A stretch of 64,000 bases of DNA from Cylindrobasidium torrendii FP15055 ss-10 (Eukaryota > Basidiomycota > Agaricomycetes > Agaricales > Physalacriaceae): contig KN880473.1 of the NCBI GenBank assembly GCA_000934385.1, forward strand, positions 62,001-126,000, in the 5' to 3' direction. The notes below the pieces were generated by a model. That model searched no databases. It was not told the DNA's origin and saw only the letters and a list, made by a program, of their open reading frames with translations. The translations under genes were made by a program, and so were the position numbers. Below, in pieces: positions 1 to 11,250 of the stretch (position 1 is its first letter; each line of letters starts with the position of its first letter).

Positions 1-335
1 TGAAAGAGCTCCCATATCCAGGAAATTATACATGTCGGATTGGACTGGCTGAGATCAGCAATACATCATTGGATTATTGTGTAACATACTATTAATTGTG
101 TTCTCTCCGCATATGGAATCATCCCAGAGGGATTTGGGAGGAAGGCCTCCCGAGTATTCGACCCAGGGAACCTGTGAAGTCGTCAATACCCGCAACAGGA
201 AACCCAGCCCTTTAGCATGGTAATCACCATATCATCGCGTCCAGGTAAGAAGCTGAACTCGACGACATCACTGAATTCATCTGAGAACGAGATATCTTCT
301 GCACGCAAGAACGTGGCAGGATCTGGCACGTCCAT
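1..335 (-). CDS. Unknown family protein, copy 1 (5' part only, runs off the window)
   Basis: First exons of a gene whose 3' part lies left of the window. Exon 1 is 335-228 (36 codons, start ATG at 335), exon 2 is 171-90 (82 nt) and exon 3 begins at 44; introns 227-172 and 89-45 have GT-AG ends. I do not recognise the family. It is clearly paralogous to the genes at 5828-6807 and 9604-11250: shared features are an N-terminal DISFSDEFS-like stretch, then VEYSGGLPP, then an ENT..IQSDM segment. Exon 2 is 82 nt in all three copies and the splice phases agree, which fixes the model. The start is chosen because it matches the initiator methionines of the two paralogs. No catalytic motif is visible in the part present. 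Confidence 0.7.
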
Positions 336-918
336 GATGGTGGTAAGAGGCCAAGTACAATGATCGGAGTGCCGATGATCACGTAACACTGCAGGGATGT
401 GTGGGTAGGTCAGCTAGGTCTAGCCCGACTGCGGTCAGAATCAGCAGCCATTATTCCTGAACGCGAAAGAGAAGGTCAAGCACGAGCCCTGGGTGTTCAT
501 TGCACCTATTTAGTATTGGAGCGCTGCTTTGCTCAAGGCAACGCTACTCCAGGGACCTCACTGGAAGATTTCAAGAAATACATTGAAAAGAATACGCCAA
601 GTTTTTCAGGATATTTACCTCACCGGGGATGCGTTCTTCGCGGCGGAGCTGCAAACGGCTTCCCAGCAGCCAAATAAGAAGTTGGCGCGCGCAATAAATT
701 GACTAGTCTAGTGACATCCAGTATGTTCCGTGTCGTAGTCTCTCAGTAAACTCAGGCTTTGATTTGAAACCCCATTAGCGGCATCGAGGGAGAACCGTAC
801 TTAGCAAGTTCAAGGAGGAGTTATAATTTATTGCAACTTCGGGGTTCGGGCCGGTTGTGGCAATTGACCAAACACCACATCGCGCATTTGGATTTGACCA
901 CGGTTATCGTCTCCTATC
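336..918. other. Intergenic, divergent promoter region
   Basis: The stretch separates the minus-strand family copy 1 from the plus-strand DUF952 gene and should hold both promoters. A 92-codon open frame at 399-677 starts only with GTG, has no recognisable motif and no splice context, so I do not call it. Nothing else stands out. Confidence 0.5.
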
Positions 919-1332
919 ATGTCCGCCTTCCCAAAATATGTCTACAAAATTGTACCAGAGGCGCCCCCTTCGCCACTTCCATCAACCCTTGCGCTCAGTG
1001 CTTTGGACAGCAAAGACGGCTTTATCCATCTGTCCATCGGCTCTCAAGTGCCCATAACTGCAGGCCTTTTCTTCAACGATGTATCGTCCGTGTGGGTTCT
1101 GCGAGTGGATAGAGATGCGCTCGAACGGGAAGGCGGCGTACTCAAATGGCTAGAAGACAGGCCTGAGACGGGATGCGTACATTTGTACGGAAGAAGCTCA
1201 GAGGCGCACGATTGGGATGGCGCCAGGCTTGGACAAGGCAACGTGGTGGAAAGTATCGAGTTGAAAAGGACGGAATCGCAGACGTGGGCTGAGGCCTCTG
1301 GCGGGGATACCTGGTTGGTGAACGAAGTGTAG
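919..1332 (+). CDS. DUF952 domain protein
   Basis: Single-exon gene of 137 residues. The whole protein fits the small DUF952 family (PF06108): YKIVPE at the N-terminus, a central L..LDSKDGFIHLS segment, then Q.P.TA..FF, a VLRVD strand, LKWLEDRP and CVHLYG near the end. That order of short motifs is what defines the family. The function is not established. The ATG at 919 gives the expected start just before YKIVP. It lies head to tail with the RING gene downstream and shares no obvious pathway with neighbours. No signal peptide or membrane segment is seen, so a cytosolic protein is likely. Confidence 0.85.
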   Translation: MSAFPKYVYKIVPEAPPSPLPSTLALSALDSKDGFIHLSIGSQVPITAGLFFNDVSSVWVLRVDRDALEREGGVLKWLEDRPETGCVHLYGRSSEAHDWDGARLGQGNVVESIELKRTESQTWAEASGGDTWLVNEV

Positions 1333-1637
1333 TGCATGCGTGGTTAGTAGTAGAGTAGGTCGCCGCAAAATGATTGGATAGTGCAGTCACAATGCAGACC
1401 CCGATTCGTATTGTCTCTTTCTGTATATGAGACTGTTTATCATCACTCCCTATTGTCGACAACCGGTTAGGTGCTATTGTGTGGCGGGTCTTGCTGTCGC
1501 GCCAGGCCCGATTGCTGTGATCGAGTCACGTCCTCGCCGACCATCACTACCTCTCACACCACCATCCCTTATCTCTTGTTACTGGAACTACTCTTGAACA
1601 TACCCTCACCGGCACAAATATTGAACAAATCCATACG

Positions 1638-3534
1638 ATGAGCTCGAATCGAACAGGACGCAGTCGCGAAGTCATCACCGCGTCGAGCAACAAAAGGCTC
1701 AAGACCGATTCTGGGCGCAAGAAGCGGGCCGACACCGAGGCGACCGCCCCACAGGATTCCACAAACAGAAGGAAGAAGTCGCGCTCGCCATCCGCCAGTC
1801 GGCGTTCAGACCCATTTATTCCCACCGTAGCTATCCCCAAGACAGCCTCCAAGAAGCGCCTGCATGCACTGGTCGATGTCCCTGTCCGCAGCCGAGTCGC
1901 AGAGGATGATGACGACGACGACGCTATGACAATAGACAGCACAATGAAAGCCCCCTCTCGGGTCGGCCACTCTTCGGCCAAGACAAAGAAGGAGAACACG
2001 CGCACCAAAGACGGTGGAGACGCCCACGCAACGTCGGTCTATTCGAGCGCGCTGGCTCAGGCGGAGCACGAGCGCCAGAGAGAGAAACTCAAGTTGGAAA
2101 TAGAGGCGTTGAAGAAGCAATTACACGAGCAGAAGAAATCGGCCAAGAAGCAGTCCAAGGTGCGTGTTCACACACTGCATTCGAACTGTCCTAAATACCC
2201 CACAGGCGCTACAAGAGTTAAAAGCCGAACACGACACTGGCCTCATGGTGCGCTCTTTCCCCCACGCCTGGGATTTGCAACTCATTCTTCCCAGGCGCGT
2301 CGCGACCAAGAAGCGGAACTGGCTTCCCTCAAAGTCAAGAAACAGCGTGCTGACGAAGTACATATTCTTCCATAATCCCCTTCAGGCCTTATCTGACGCG
2401 CCACTAGGTCCTATCGAACATCGAGATGGCCATGCAATGCCAAATCTGTATGGAACTGCTGCTGAAGCCCTTTGCGTACGCGTCTCTGTGTTCGTTCCTG
2501 ACCAACGTAGCTAACGCCATTCCTTTAGGCTTTCTCCTTGCGGTCATGTTCTCTGCCTCCCATGCCTCCAAGAGTGGTTCCGTAAGGCGCCTCCCTCAGC
2601 GGACGACATGGACATTGATCCCCAGGACCTTGACGACCCGCACTATATCATGTACCGCCAGAAGTCGTGCCCCTGCTGCAGAGCCACAGTCCTTCACCGT
2701 CCAGTTCCCGTGTTCCTTGTCAAGTCTGTCGCGTCGGCAGTCATCAAGTCCAAAGGTCCAGGGCATACCTCTGGTACGCCTGTGTCGCGCGACGACGGCA
2801 CCTCCACAGTCGACTCGGACGACGTCTGGAAAGGTCTCTTCCCAACGGAAGACGATATGCTCGACGCCGAGGAGTACGACGAGGAGGATGACGAGCTACC
2901 ATACGAGGCGCTGCCTGGCGGAATGCTAGAGCAATTTGCGCCAGCATGGATGGGCACCATATTCAGCTCGGACGACGAAGACTACGATAGTTATGCCTCT
3001 GCGGAGGATGACTCTATGCAAGGGGACGACGATGAGGCCGGCAGGGAGGACGATGATGAAGACAGCGATGATTCGGAGGACGACGCAGGCCAATACGTTG
3101 TTCCCATTTGGGAGCCGCCGACCGTGCGCTATCGCGGTGGGAGCCGCCACAGTTCCCAGTACGTCAAGATGCGGCGTCGAGGCTGCACTCGGGAGATGAT
3201 ATCGAACTATGGGATGACATACACCCATGCGGAGGGCCTTGTCGTTTATGTGCGCTCGCTGGACCCCAATGCCGCCTGGCTGCCGTTTACTGAAGCGGAC
3301 CGTGACCAAATGTCCCAGCTCTATGTTGGATGGAATGTTGAGCTGGACGATGAGGACCGCGGCGGGCATGATTTTGTCCGTGGACTCTTGGAGAACTTCA
3401 ACGATGAGCCAGGGATGTTTGTGATGAACATCGTCGGTAACAGGACACGCCATATCACGAAGCTTGTTAGAATTGACGAGTTGATGTCCGAGGCGGAGAC
3501 GACGGATTCAGAGGCTGAGCATGCCAGGCTTTGA
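1638..3534 (+). CDS. RING-finger protein, probable E3 ubiquitin ligase
   Basis: Five exons: 1638-2159, 2206-2247, 2295-2357, 2408-2475 and 2529-3534, giving 566 residues. The frame closes at every junction. The N-terminal ~170 residues are basic and Ser-rich with nuclear-localisation-like KKR/KRLK clusters; about 150-208 form a coiled coil rich in Glu, Lys, Gln and Leu. A C3HC4-type RING follows with ligands near C220, C223, C236, H238, C241, C244, C279 and C282. The loop between the sixth and seventh ligands is long (34 residues) and acidic. A strongly acidic Asp/Glu segment follows, then a compact C-terminal domain that I do not recognise. By family knowledge a RING with coiled coil suggests E2-dependent ubiquitin transfer; the substrate is unknown. 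A nuclear location is inferred from the basic N-terminus. Confidence 0.85.
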
Positions 3535-4126
3535 GCGCGAGCACAGTAGTGGTATACGACGACACCAAGGATGATAGCCAGTATAGGATTAATGAGCTGT
3601 ATAACCGGGCGTATACCGTAGATGTATAGATGTAACTATTGACCAGACTATTTATTGACCAGACTATTCTTATGATTTTGGGATCAGATTGTGGACGTAT
3701 CTTATTGTGGCTGTTGCAAGTGGCCATAAGACCATCGGTTCGATAGTCGGGGCCTCGTTTGTCTCTGGAGACAACAAGACTTCGCCGTTGTGTGTCTAAG
3801 CACATTGAAAGCTATTGTACCAATGAGATGATGTCGCAGCGTATCCTTTGTTTACTCTGCAGTAGAAACATACGGTGTATGCTTTCCTTCGCTCTATTGC
3901 AGGGTTAACGTCCCCGAGCGTTTCCTCTCATCGCACCTCTGACGTGCTCGAAGATGGCGTCCATTGGGAATTTAGCGTGTCTACTTCGGCTTTACACTCA
4001 TAAACGCACCACAGAAACACGATTCTTTCTAATTGTCAAAGGTTTACGAAAGTCGTGCATATATAAGGGTCAATCGAAAGATCCGGCGAACTCCGGTGTA
4101 TCTTTTCTTCACGTCTCTCATCAATC
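3535..4126. other. Intergenic: 3' UTR and zinc-finger gene promoter
   Basis: No gene is supported. The left part is the AT-richer 3' end of the RING gene; the right part carries a TATA-like element at 4060-4067. Confidence 0.5.
4060..4067 (+). promoter_or_regulatory. TATA-box-like element upstream of C2H2 gene
   Basis: TATATAAG lies 60 bp before the ATG at 4127, a plausible core-promoter position for a gene with a short 5' UTR. This is motif evidence only. Confidence 0.45.
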
Positions 4127-5393
4127 ATGGACCGACCGTCCAACGTGTGTTCGCATGCTGGCTGTGCCGAGGAATTTCCATCTCTAGAGGAAAAGCAAAA
4201 ACACGAGGAGACGCACGAACAGCCTCTTACTGCTGGCTTAAAACTGGACGAACCGCCACAGAAGCCCACGAAATTCATATGCACTCACCCGGAATGCGGC
4301 AAACAGCTATCGACAATTATGGGCCTAAGGCGACACGAAAGGGTGCATGTAAAGTCAAATATCGCCAAGGGTCCTTCGAAAGTCAAGCGAAAGCGCAAAG
4401 AGCCGACGGTGGATTCGCGGGAAGGGAGCGCGATGCCGCCGAGTCCAACGAAGACTGAGGCGTCGGGATCTGACGTCTTTGGGAGCAGGCGGTCGACACC
4501 GTTTGATTACAAACGTCCGCGACTCGCTCCCCAGGACAATACAGGCGTCTTTGGGAGTCCGATGAGCGCGCTGTCGGGCAGCAGCAGTCAAGTTGCCAAA
4601 CCCTTGCCAGACGAGGGAAGCATTTCTGCGTCAAGGCCGCGTGTGCTGGGGAAAAGTATCCACCGATGCACGAAGGAGTATTGCGAGTATCAGACGACGA
4701 ACTTCAATCATATGAAAGGTCATGAGCTGGCGCACGACGGAATGAGGCCGTTTAGATGTGGAATGGGGAGCTGTAAATTTGGCGGAAAGACGAAGGACCA
4801 GCTTTTCACCCATCGGACATTGGTACACGGCAAGGCGCCAGTGTCACAGGCGGAGTCATCAGTATCGAGTGTCAGTATTGCGGGCATGTCTGGGTATGCA
4901 ATCTCATTGGTAATGCTGTAGGTTGCTTATTCCCTCCCGTAGCACGGACGGTGGCACCACACGTACGGAGTCGAACGTTGGTCTCGACTCCCCTATGGAG
5001 CCCCATGACCCCAGTTTAACGGGGAAATGCTTTCAAGTTGGTGACGACCTGCATCTCTACATCGATGGATGGAGTCTGCGCCATTCACCCCTTGGGCTGT
5101 TCGTGAAGAACATTGAGCTGACTTGGGTACACGACGACTTCGTGCCTGGCTTCTATCCGACTGGCAGAGAAGTGTTGAGAGAAGCTGGAGGTAATCTATT
5201 GTTTGTGGAATATGAGCTCGGACTCACGCTGCGATCTTCAGGCGTACCAGAACACCTCGAAGAAGTTACTGGCCTCCTGCCGAAAATTCAGGTGGACAAG
5301 GATGAAATATTCGTCGAGCTCGATGGCGAAGCTATGCCCGTACAACTAAAGACTCCTGGCAAGATTTTCATCATTATACCGGAGCCTTGCTAG
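4127..5393 (+). CDS. C2H2 zinc-finger protein with four fingers
   Basis: Two exons (4127-4893, 4943-5393; intron 49 nt) encode 405 residues. Four classical C2H2 fingers of C-x4-C-x12-H-x3/4-H form lie in two pairs: C8/C13/H26/H30, C52/C57/H70/H74, C181/C186/H199/H203 and C211/C216/H229/H234. Between the pairs is a Ser/Pro-rich linker with a basic KVKRKRK patch, a likely nuclear signal. After the fingers a compact ~150-residue domain with alternating hydrophobic residues ends in PEPC; I do not recognise it. The protein is probably a nuclear DNA-binding regulator, but the targets cannot be inferred. The splice join restores frame (tct gg + c acg), and without it the reading stops at 4921. Confidence 0.85.
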
Positions 5394-5827
5394 ACGGCAC
5401 GGTCTCGCGAGCCCCCAGATCCTTTGATTTGACTTGATTTCATTTATCCTATTTAATAGCCATTTTACTGTATCCATATTCTTGCCTTCATGAACGAGAT
5501 CATTTTGCGTTCTAATTATTGTGCCGAGCGTCGTATTATTCTCACAGTACGGACTGGGTCAACGATTGGGCTCGAGTGCGTTCGTGGCCATCCCACTAGT
5601 CACCGCATATTAGCTAGTCTTATAAGACCGACAGGGATTTAACTCATCGAATCGAATTCTGACATACAGCTTTCCAAGTCGTTCTTGTCTTACTTTGTTT
5701 GCATTCAAATGACCGGTGGATACTAAAGTACTAATTGACGGCGATCGAGCTGCCGAGCGGCGATCAAGAGATACTTGGCCGTGTTGCTCTGTCCCATTCC
5801 ACCACCACCACCATCACATCCCTCAAC
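5394..5827. other. Intergenic
   Basis: AT-rich 3' flank of the zinc-finger gene followed by the promoter and 5' UTR of family copy 2. No coding or structural signal is seen. Confidence 0.5.
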
Positions 5828-6807
5828 ATGACGGAAGCGCAGGACGATTTCCTCAATTCTTGGGATGTCTCCTTCAGCTCTGATTTTTCTAATACTGCTT
5901 CGTTTGACTTTGTTCCGGCATTCGACGTCCTGGTATGCACTTGTATTAGACCACTTTGTCGCTGCTGACGGCTTTCTGCTAGCTTCCAGCCATTGAATGG
6001 CTTTCTGGACTTCCTCCGCATGCCTTTTCGCTCGATGTGGATTGCGCTGAGAACACCGTAACGAGTATGTGGCGGATTATTTCGTTGACCTCGATGCTAA
6101 AGTCTGTAGTTCAATCCAACATGCGAAAAGAACTTATTACCCGTGGCCTTATTTTCGTTCCGGACAACGCCACGCTGTCCAAACTACTTGAAATTCTCCA
6201 ACGAAACCAACAGTGTCAACTAGACGAACGCACTCAATTTGACGACCCCAATGTACCGTAAAACCATTTTCTAGCGATTTCCAGCTTCTCACGAGTGTTC
6301 AAGATCCCTGAGCTTGACCCAGCTGTGTGCACCTATACCCTAATGCCCACACGTCAACTCGATGAATCCCTCTTCACGCGCGACACTAGCGACGGTACCG
6401 TGACGGAGCACAAATACCCATATCCAAATCTTCCCATGTTTAAACTGACTGCACACCCACTCATGGTGAGTGCACGCAGCTACAAGGCTGTGATCGTCAA
6501 GGAGCCCCTCCTCCAAGGCATAGGCCAGTCACTTGAGGACGCTTCGTGCATTGATGCTCTTGCTTTTCGTCGAGTCAAGTGTGCAACAGACTCAGGATCT
6601 TCCGGCTGTAGTTCCTACGAGACTGCGTCGGAAAGCTTTCTCGAGACGCCCGACCAGACGATTTTCAAGTGGTTGGCGCTGGTGCCACCCGGCGCAGACC
6701 CTAACTCAGACTTGGACATGGATAGAGATGGAAATGATGATGAGACTGGCAACTATAAACCGTTGTGTCCCGTCGAATTGATGGTATTACGTTCAGTTTC
6801 TGTTTGA
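5828..6807 (+). CDS. Unknown family protein, copy 2 (short form)
   Basis: Four exons: 5828-5932, 5983-6064 (82 nt), 6110-6252 (143 nt) and 6304-6807, giving 277 residues. Exons 2 and 3 have exactly the lengths seen in copy 3, and exon 2 matches copy 1. The last acceptor (TTCAAG before 6304) is weak but is forced by alignment to copy 3 at IPE.DP. Conserved blocks are FSSDFS near residue 20, IEWLSGLPP, ENT..IQSNM, L.FVP..ATL.KLLEI, and FTRD..DGTVTE..YPYPNLP...AHP. The C-terminus is acidic and lacks the long tail of copy 3. The middle blocks are faintly reminiscent of the region after the HNH motif in basidiomycete HNH-like proteins, but no HNH catalytic residues are visible, so I assign no function. 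Confidence 0.75.
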
Positions 6808-8372
6808 CTTTGACTCGGACTCGCCATGCTATCGATGCTGTAACAATGATTCCCGAGTCTACTGTTGACTTGTATTTTCATTGCCGGCTATTCGAACATA
6901 GATCTTGTTTACATAAAAATGCTATAAGAAAGAACCGTTCCTATGAGTGGGTGAGAAACCTGGCCAGCGCGAACGCGATGGGAAGGTATCTGGGTCGAGC
7001 GCGCACGGTGAAGTGTAGCTGAAACGACAACCCGTGTCGCGCTCTCAGAACGGTCTTCCTTTCCGTTTTGTTGGGTGGGTGGGTGGTTTTAAGAAGCAAA
7101 TAAGAGTCGAGATTTGATTCTCGACTATAGTGATGGTAGTATCGTATAAGGAAGCGTGATCGGTCTACTCGATCACGTGTTCGCCTACTGCCTCATGAAA
7201 CCCGACCTCCACTTCATACCTACCCGACCAGCCTTCGTGGAGGTGTCACATAATGCCACCTTGGAATACCGAATCGGTCCCTCTTGCAATATATCTACAT
7301 ATGGCTAAGTATCTTGCGCCGCAATCCTAGCAGACTGACGGCAAAGGAAGCCCTCGATGAGGCAACAAAGGACGCTGGATTGTACTAATTCCTGCTCAAC
7401 GTAGAGCGCTAACCTAAACTTCACTTGTTATAAGATGAACATAGCGCACGTTGTCGTCAACGTCGGAAAGAAGAGAAAGGAAAGAAAGGCACGAAAATTC
7501 TGACTTGAGGAGACCTCAAAGATTCGAGACGTTATAGACGAACGCAAACTCCACCAGATGCATTTTAGACGTACCTATTTGCAACTTGATCGCAAGAGTT
7601 GGAAACCAGAGGTCTACTGTTTGCTCGGTATACCATATGCTGTGCTTCATCTTAGAAACAAGCACGCTGGCCAGACATGTCTTCTGTGTAGGGCCAGGAC
7701 TCGGGACGTACTCGCCGACCAATAGGCTCCTTCCCGACTTTCAAAGAGCAACACTAAGGCGCCTCCCTTATGTTCGTCATCTCAAATTCGAATACCACGG
7801 AGATGATTTGAAGGCTGGCTCGAGTTTCTCTGGTGTTTGCTCAATGCAAACGCTGATAAAGGGCCGTGCGCGAGCATAGTAGTAGCATTGTGAGTAACTA
7901 TTGCTTGACTGGTGAATATACATGGCATGATGGCGACGTTTATCTCGATGGTTGAGTATAGCGAGCGTGGTGTCATTGAGCCAGGATGCTGAGATTAGCG
8001 GGCTGAAAATTCTACGGATTGGATCAGACAGCAAGACAGCATGAGTAGAGATAGTGTATTCGTGGGTTGGATTGAATCTCGTGGGGCGGAAGAGTCATCG
8101 GAGTACTATTACTCTGGCCATGAGATGGGCGCCCAAGTACTTCGCTCGGGTCGATTCAAACAAGCCGGCGGAGGATTCAAAGGCGTCCACGATGTAGCTT
8201 CTGACCAAGAATATGTGTTTGCCCGGACAGGGCTTGAGAAGAGCGGAAAAATGTCCAGCAGCGTGAGTATGCTACAGCAGCTAGTAGTACACATTAAGAA
8301 TATATCTACTACACGCATAAGTAAGCATCTGGGCGGCAGAGAAGAGAGCACGCACCATCATGTATCCGAGCA
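6808..8372. other. Intergenic, about 1.6 kb, no supported gene
   Basis: Contains a G-rich run at 7073-7086 (three GGGT units then GG) and a 7-bp perfect inverted repeat at 7055+100, that is arms 7155-7161 and 7171-7177. A 97-codon frame at 7586-7879 has a leucine-rich stretch vaguely like F-box/LRR proteins but no intron support and no conserved start. It may be a decayed gene fragment. The right end is the 3' flank of ATG101. Confidence 0.4.
7155..7177. repeat. Short inverted repeat (hairpin)
   Basis: CGTGATC and GATCACG form a perfect 7-bp stem around a 9-nt loop in non-coding sequence. It may bind a dimeric regulator or be chance. Confidence 0.3.
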
Positions 8373-9108
8373 TTATGCGCCGACCTCTATACCGCCAATC
8401 TTGACTACTATACGTATGGGAAACGGACTTATGCCGGTCGCGTCAGAGATGAGCGGGACGGCCTTACGACCGGCTTCGGATGTGGAATAGGTGATCATGG
8501 TCATGAGGGCCTTGCTGAGGATGGCGGATAGCCTGGTCTCGAAGTCGGCACGTTGCGTATCTTTGGGTTGCTTGAGCTCGACATTTATATGCCTACCTAG
8601 GGTGAGTAGGAGACAATGAGTAGATTGTCGAGCGCACCAGAACTCCCACGGAACGTCCTCTTCTCCTCCCATCGAAAACCATGATTTCTTGGGTTTCTTC
8701 TCTGACATCACCACTGATACCTAGAGGATGTTGAACGCGGGGAAGGAACGGCATCACTATCAGCGCACCTGTCCTCGTTTGCTAGCGCCGGTCTCTATCC
8801 CTTTCCAGAACAAGTCGACCTTGTCCTGCACCCACGTCTCCGTCTCTGGATCGGCTATATATGGCTTTGCACGATAGGTTAGCACCAGTCCCCACAGATT
8901 GTGTGTCAACGCACCATTGTGACGTCCATAACCTGAAAAGTCTTAGGTTTTATAGTGCCAAACGCTCTGTGGAATAGGATAGCGTGGATGGTGCCCTTGA
9001 GTACATCGCGACAACTAGAACGATCAACGACCTGCAGTGAGGGTCAGTATTCTGCGCCTGACGGCGCGACAAACTGACCAAGTCTATCGTGACTGTCGGC
9101 AGTTCCAT
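8373..9108 (-). CDS. ATG101: Autophagy-related protein ATG101
   Basis: Five exons: 9108-9079, 9031-8915, 8864-8769, 8720-8638 and 8592-8373, giving 181 residues. ATG101 partners ATG13 in the Atg1/ULK1 initiation complex at the phagophore assembly site and acts through a HORMA fold. Diagnostic segments are LKGTIHAILFHRAFGTI near the N-terminus, the KKSWF...VPWEFW motif (compare the KKSRWPF...IPWEVW region of the animal protein), and the C-terminal ISPFPIRIVV strand. The last intron uses the second of two nearby acceptors (ends 8593), because only that one keeps tryptophan and joins in frame to the strand HINVELK. The 181 residues are somewhat shorter than the human 218. Occurrence outside budding yeasts fits known distribution, since Saccharomyces lacks ATG101. 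Confidence 0.88.
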
Positions 9109-9603
9109 TCCATAAAAGTCGGATCCAGTTGTCTCCGGTTGTGAGCGAGAAAGAGACGAGAAATGTGAGCAGGATATGAGATGCTGGTGGGAAAAGAGGG
9201 CCGTAGCTGTGGCTATGCGGCGCTTAATTGCGCATTCGATCAGCCGGCAGGCAATCCATATTGCAACCCAGTTCAATTGCATACGAACCTCCTCTACACC
9301 AGGATACTGCTAGGGTATATGTACTACTTATCTATGTTTTTATCTCAGTGAAGTATATCACGATGTCTGTTGACTCGCACGGCTGGATGAGCCCAAATTT
9401 GGCTAGCTTCGAGATGCGTCTGAACATTGAATATCTAAGAGTACTATCTAAGTCTTTAAGACGCTGCTCGAAGTGGGCGCAAGTTCTGTCCGCCGATGAA
9501 AAGCGACACTCAATATTAGCAAGCCGAGAAAATGCATTGGAAAATGGGATATATTACAGCGGTATTACAAATAAACAAAATGATATTATTCCGGCTTGCT
9601 TCA
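9109..9603. other. Intergenic: ATG101 promoter and 3' flank of copy 3
   Basis: Both flanking genes are on the minus strand. No open frame with support; AT-rich near 9540-9600. Confidence 0.5.
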
Positions 9604-11250
9604 CTATCGTATGCACCTGGTAAGGGCGAGCCCGGAAAGGGACTTCGCGCGTCGAAGCTGAGGTTGCGAAGAAGGCTCGGATGCCTGGCGCGTCTTCTTC
9701 CGAGAGCTGCTGCCGGACGAGCTGCCTCGCTCCTCAGTAGAGTTTCCTTGGGTGCGTTTGCGTTTCTTTGTCCCGCGAGTGCTGAGAGACTGGCGAGAGT
9801 TACTTTGCGGTCGTGCGATACCTGCAACAGGCGTGGTGATGCCCAGGCTAGAAGAACTCGAAGCTCCTGCTTCCGAGGCAGGCTGTGGGGAACGGTCTTG
9901 CAGGGTTTGTGGCTCCGGTTGTGCGCTCGCTGTGCTGTTTTCGATCTCGCTCGCAAAAGTAAGCGGTGCGGCAGCAGGCTCGATAGCTTCGACCGGCTCT
10001 ACAACTCCAATCTTGGCGTCATCATTCGAGGTAGGTGGGGATGCGTCTTCCTGCCCGTCAGTAGCGACGTGGGACTCCATTGGCGCGCTGCCAGCGTTGT
10101 CCCCTGTCTTGGCGTCTGGCGATGCGACAGACTGTTGAGTATTCTCGACGGACGCTACATGATCCGAGTCTTCGTCGCTGGGTTCATCTGCCTGATACTG
10201 CGAAGGGTCTTTCTGGGTGTTGGCGACGATGAGTGGCTCTAAGTGAGCATTGGTGACGTTGCGTTTGGCATCCTGGGTGGCAGCTGGCGCAGAAGCGTGA
10301 GTATCTTTGACCTGCTCCACATCCTCCGAATCAGGCGTTGTGTCGACGGTTTCTTGTTTCGCTGCCGTGTCAGAATCGCTCAAGCTTGAAGAGTTTGAGG
10401 ATGAATAATCTGATTTGAGTTCCGGGATGCACGCGTTGGACTGCGGGAGTGAGGGCCACACAGGCTCAAAGTCATCGGGGTACTCGCGCGCAAGCATCGT
10501 GTTCCCAACCTTACGAAGGAGTGGCAGACCCATGTTGCCCGTTGTCACAGCATTGTATGCCGCAGCGACAACTAGCCATGGGTTGGCCGAGGTGGTGATA
10601 TGAGGTAGGGAAGGATACGGGTGGGTGTACTTCGTCACTTCACCAGTTTTCGGATTGCGGGTGAAGATGTTACCCTTGTATCGTTGGACTGATAGTGAGT
10701 ATACGCAAAGGGACGGATCAAATTCGGGGATCTGATGGCAAGAATTAGCAAAAATGAAATTAACAACGGTTCCGAAGTCACCTGAGGATCGTTGAATGGC
10801 ACGCGTTTGGTCAACGGTAGCTCGCGATTCTGCTCGACCACTTCCAAGATCTTGAGCAGTGTGGAATCAGAAGGTACGAGAGCAAGTTTGCCCAAGCATA
10901 GAAGATCGTATAAGCCGGATTGAACTGACGTAGAGTTAATAACGGCAACGAAAAGATATAAGTATTTAACACACTCGACGTTGAATTCTCGCTGCGTGCC
11001 AGCTTGGATCCTATAGCTCCTGGAGAAACGCCTCCAGAGTATTCTACTCTTGGAACCTAATCTCTGTTAGTGCACATATACACTTGCCCCAACGTCGCAA
11101 TCCACGCACCATATGGTTGAACGCATTCGTGAAGAACTGTCCCGTCATGCAGCGTGAGAAGTTATCGTCCAAAGATATGTCCATCAAGGCAAAAATATCC
11201 GGTGAGTCATTTGAGGATGGCGATGGAGGTCGCGTAACAGTGGTGTCCAT
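9604..11250 (-). CDS. Unknown family protein, copy 3 (long form with Ser/acidic tail)
   Basis: Four exons: 11250-11110, 11056-10975 (82 nt), 10924-10782 (143 nt) and 10731-9604, giving 497 residues. The first ~200 residues align with copies 1 and 2: DISLDDNFS, VEYSGG.SP, ENS..IQSGL, LALVPSDSTLLKILEVVEQN, IPEFDPSLC, FTRNPKTGEVT and HPYPSLP...ANPWLV. A low-complexity tail of about 290 residues follows, rich in Ser, Glu, Asp, Pro, Thr and Ala, with a basic KKRKR cluster and a second RKK cluster close to the C-terminus. These basic clusters look like nuclear signals, so nuclear action is inferred. No catalytic motif is recognised. The tail may be a later acquisition, since copy 2 stops soon after the conserved part. 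Confidence 0.78.

Noticed and set aside
399..677. 92-codon open frame between the first two genes
   Set aside because: Starts with GTG, has no motif, no intron support, and lies in a divergent promoter region.
4127..4458. Second long plus-strand frame overlapping the C2H2 gene
   Set aside because: It is a frame shadow of the finger-coding exon; the finger frame has the conserved Cys/His spacing.
7586..7879. Leucine-rich frame resembling an F-box/LRR fragment
   Set aside because: Short, non-ATG start, no conserved block from the F-box-like family of this window, so homology could not be supported.
8041..8490. 149-codon plus-strand frame
   Set aside because: Its 3' part is antisense to the last exon of ATG101 and it has no domain; most likely a chance frame.
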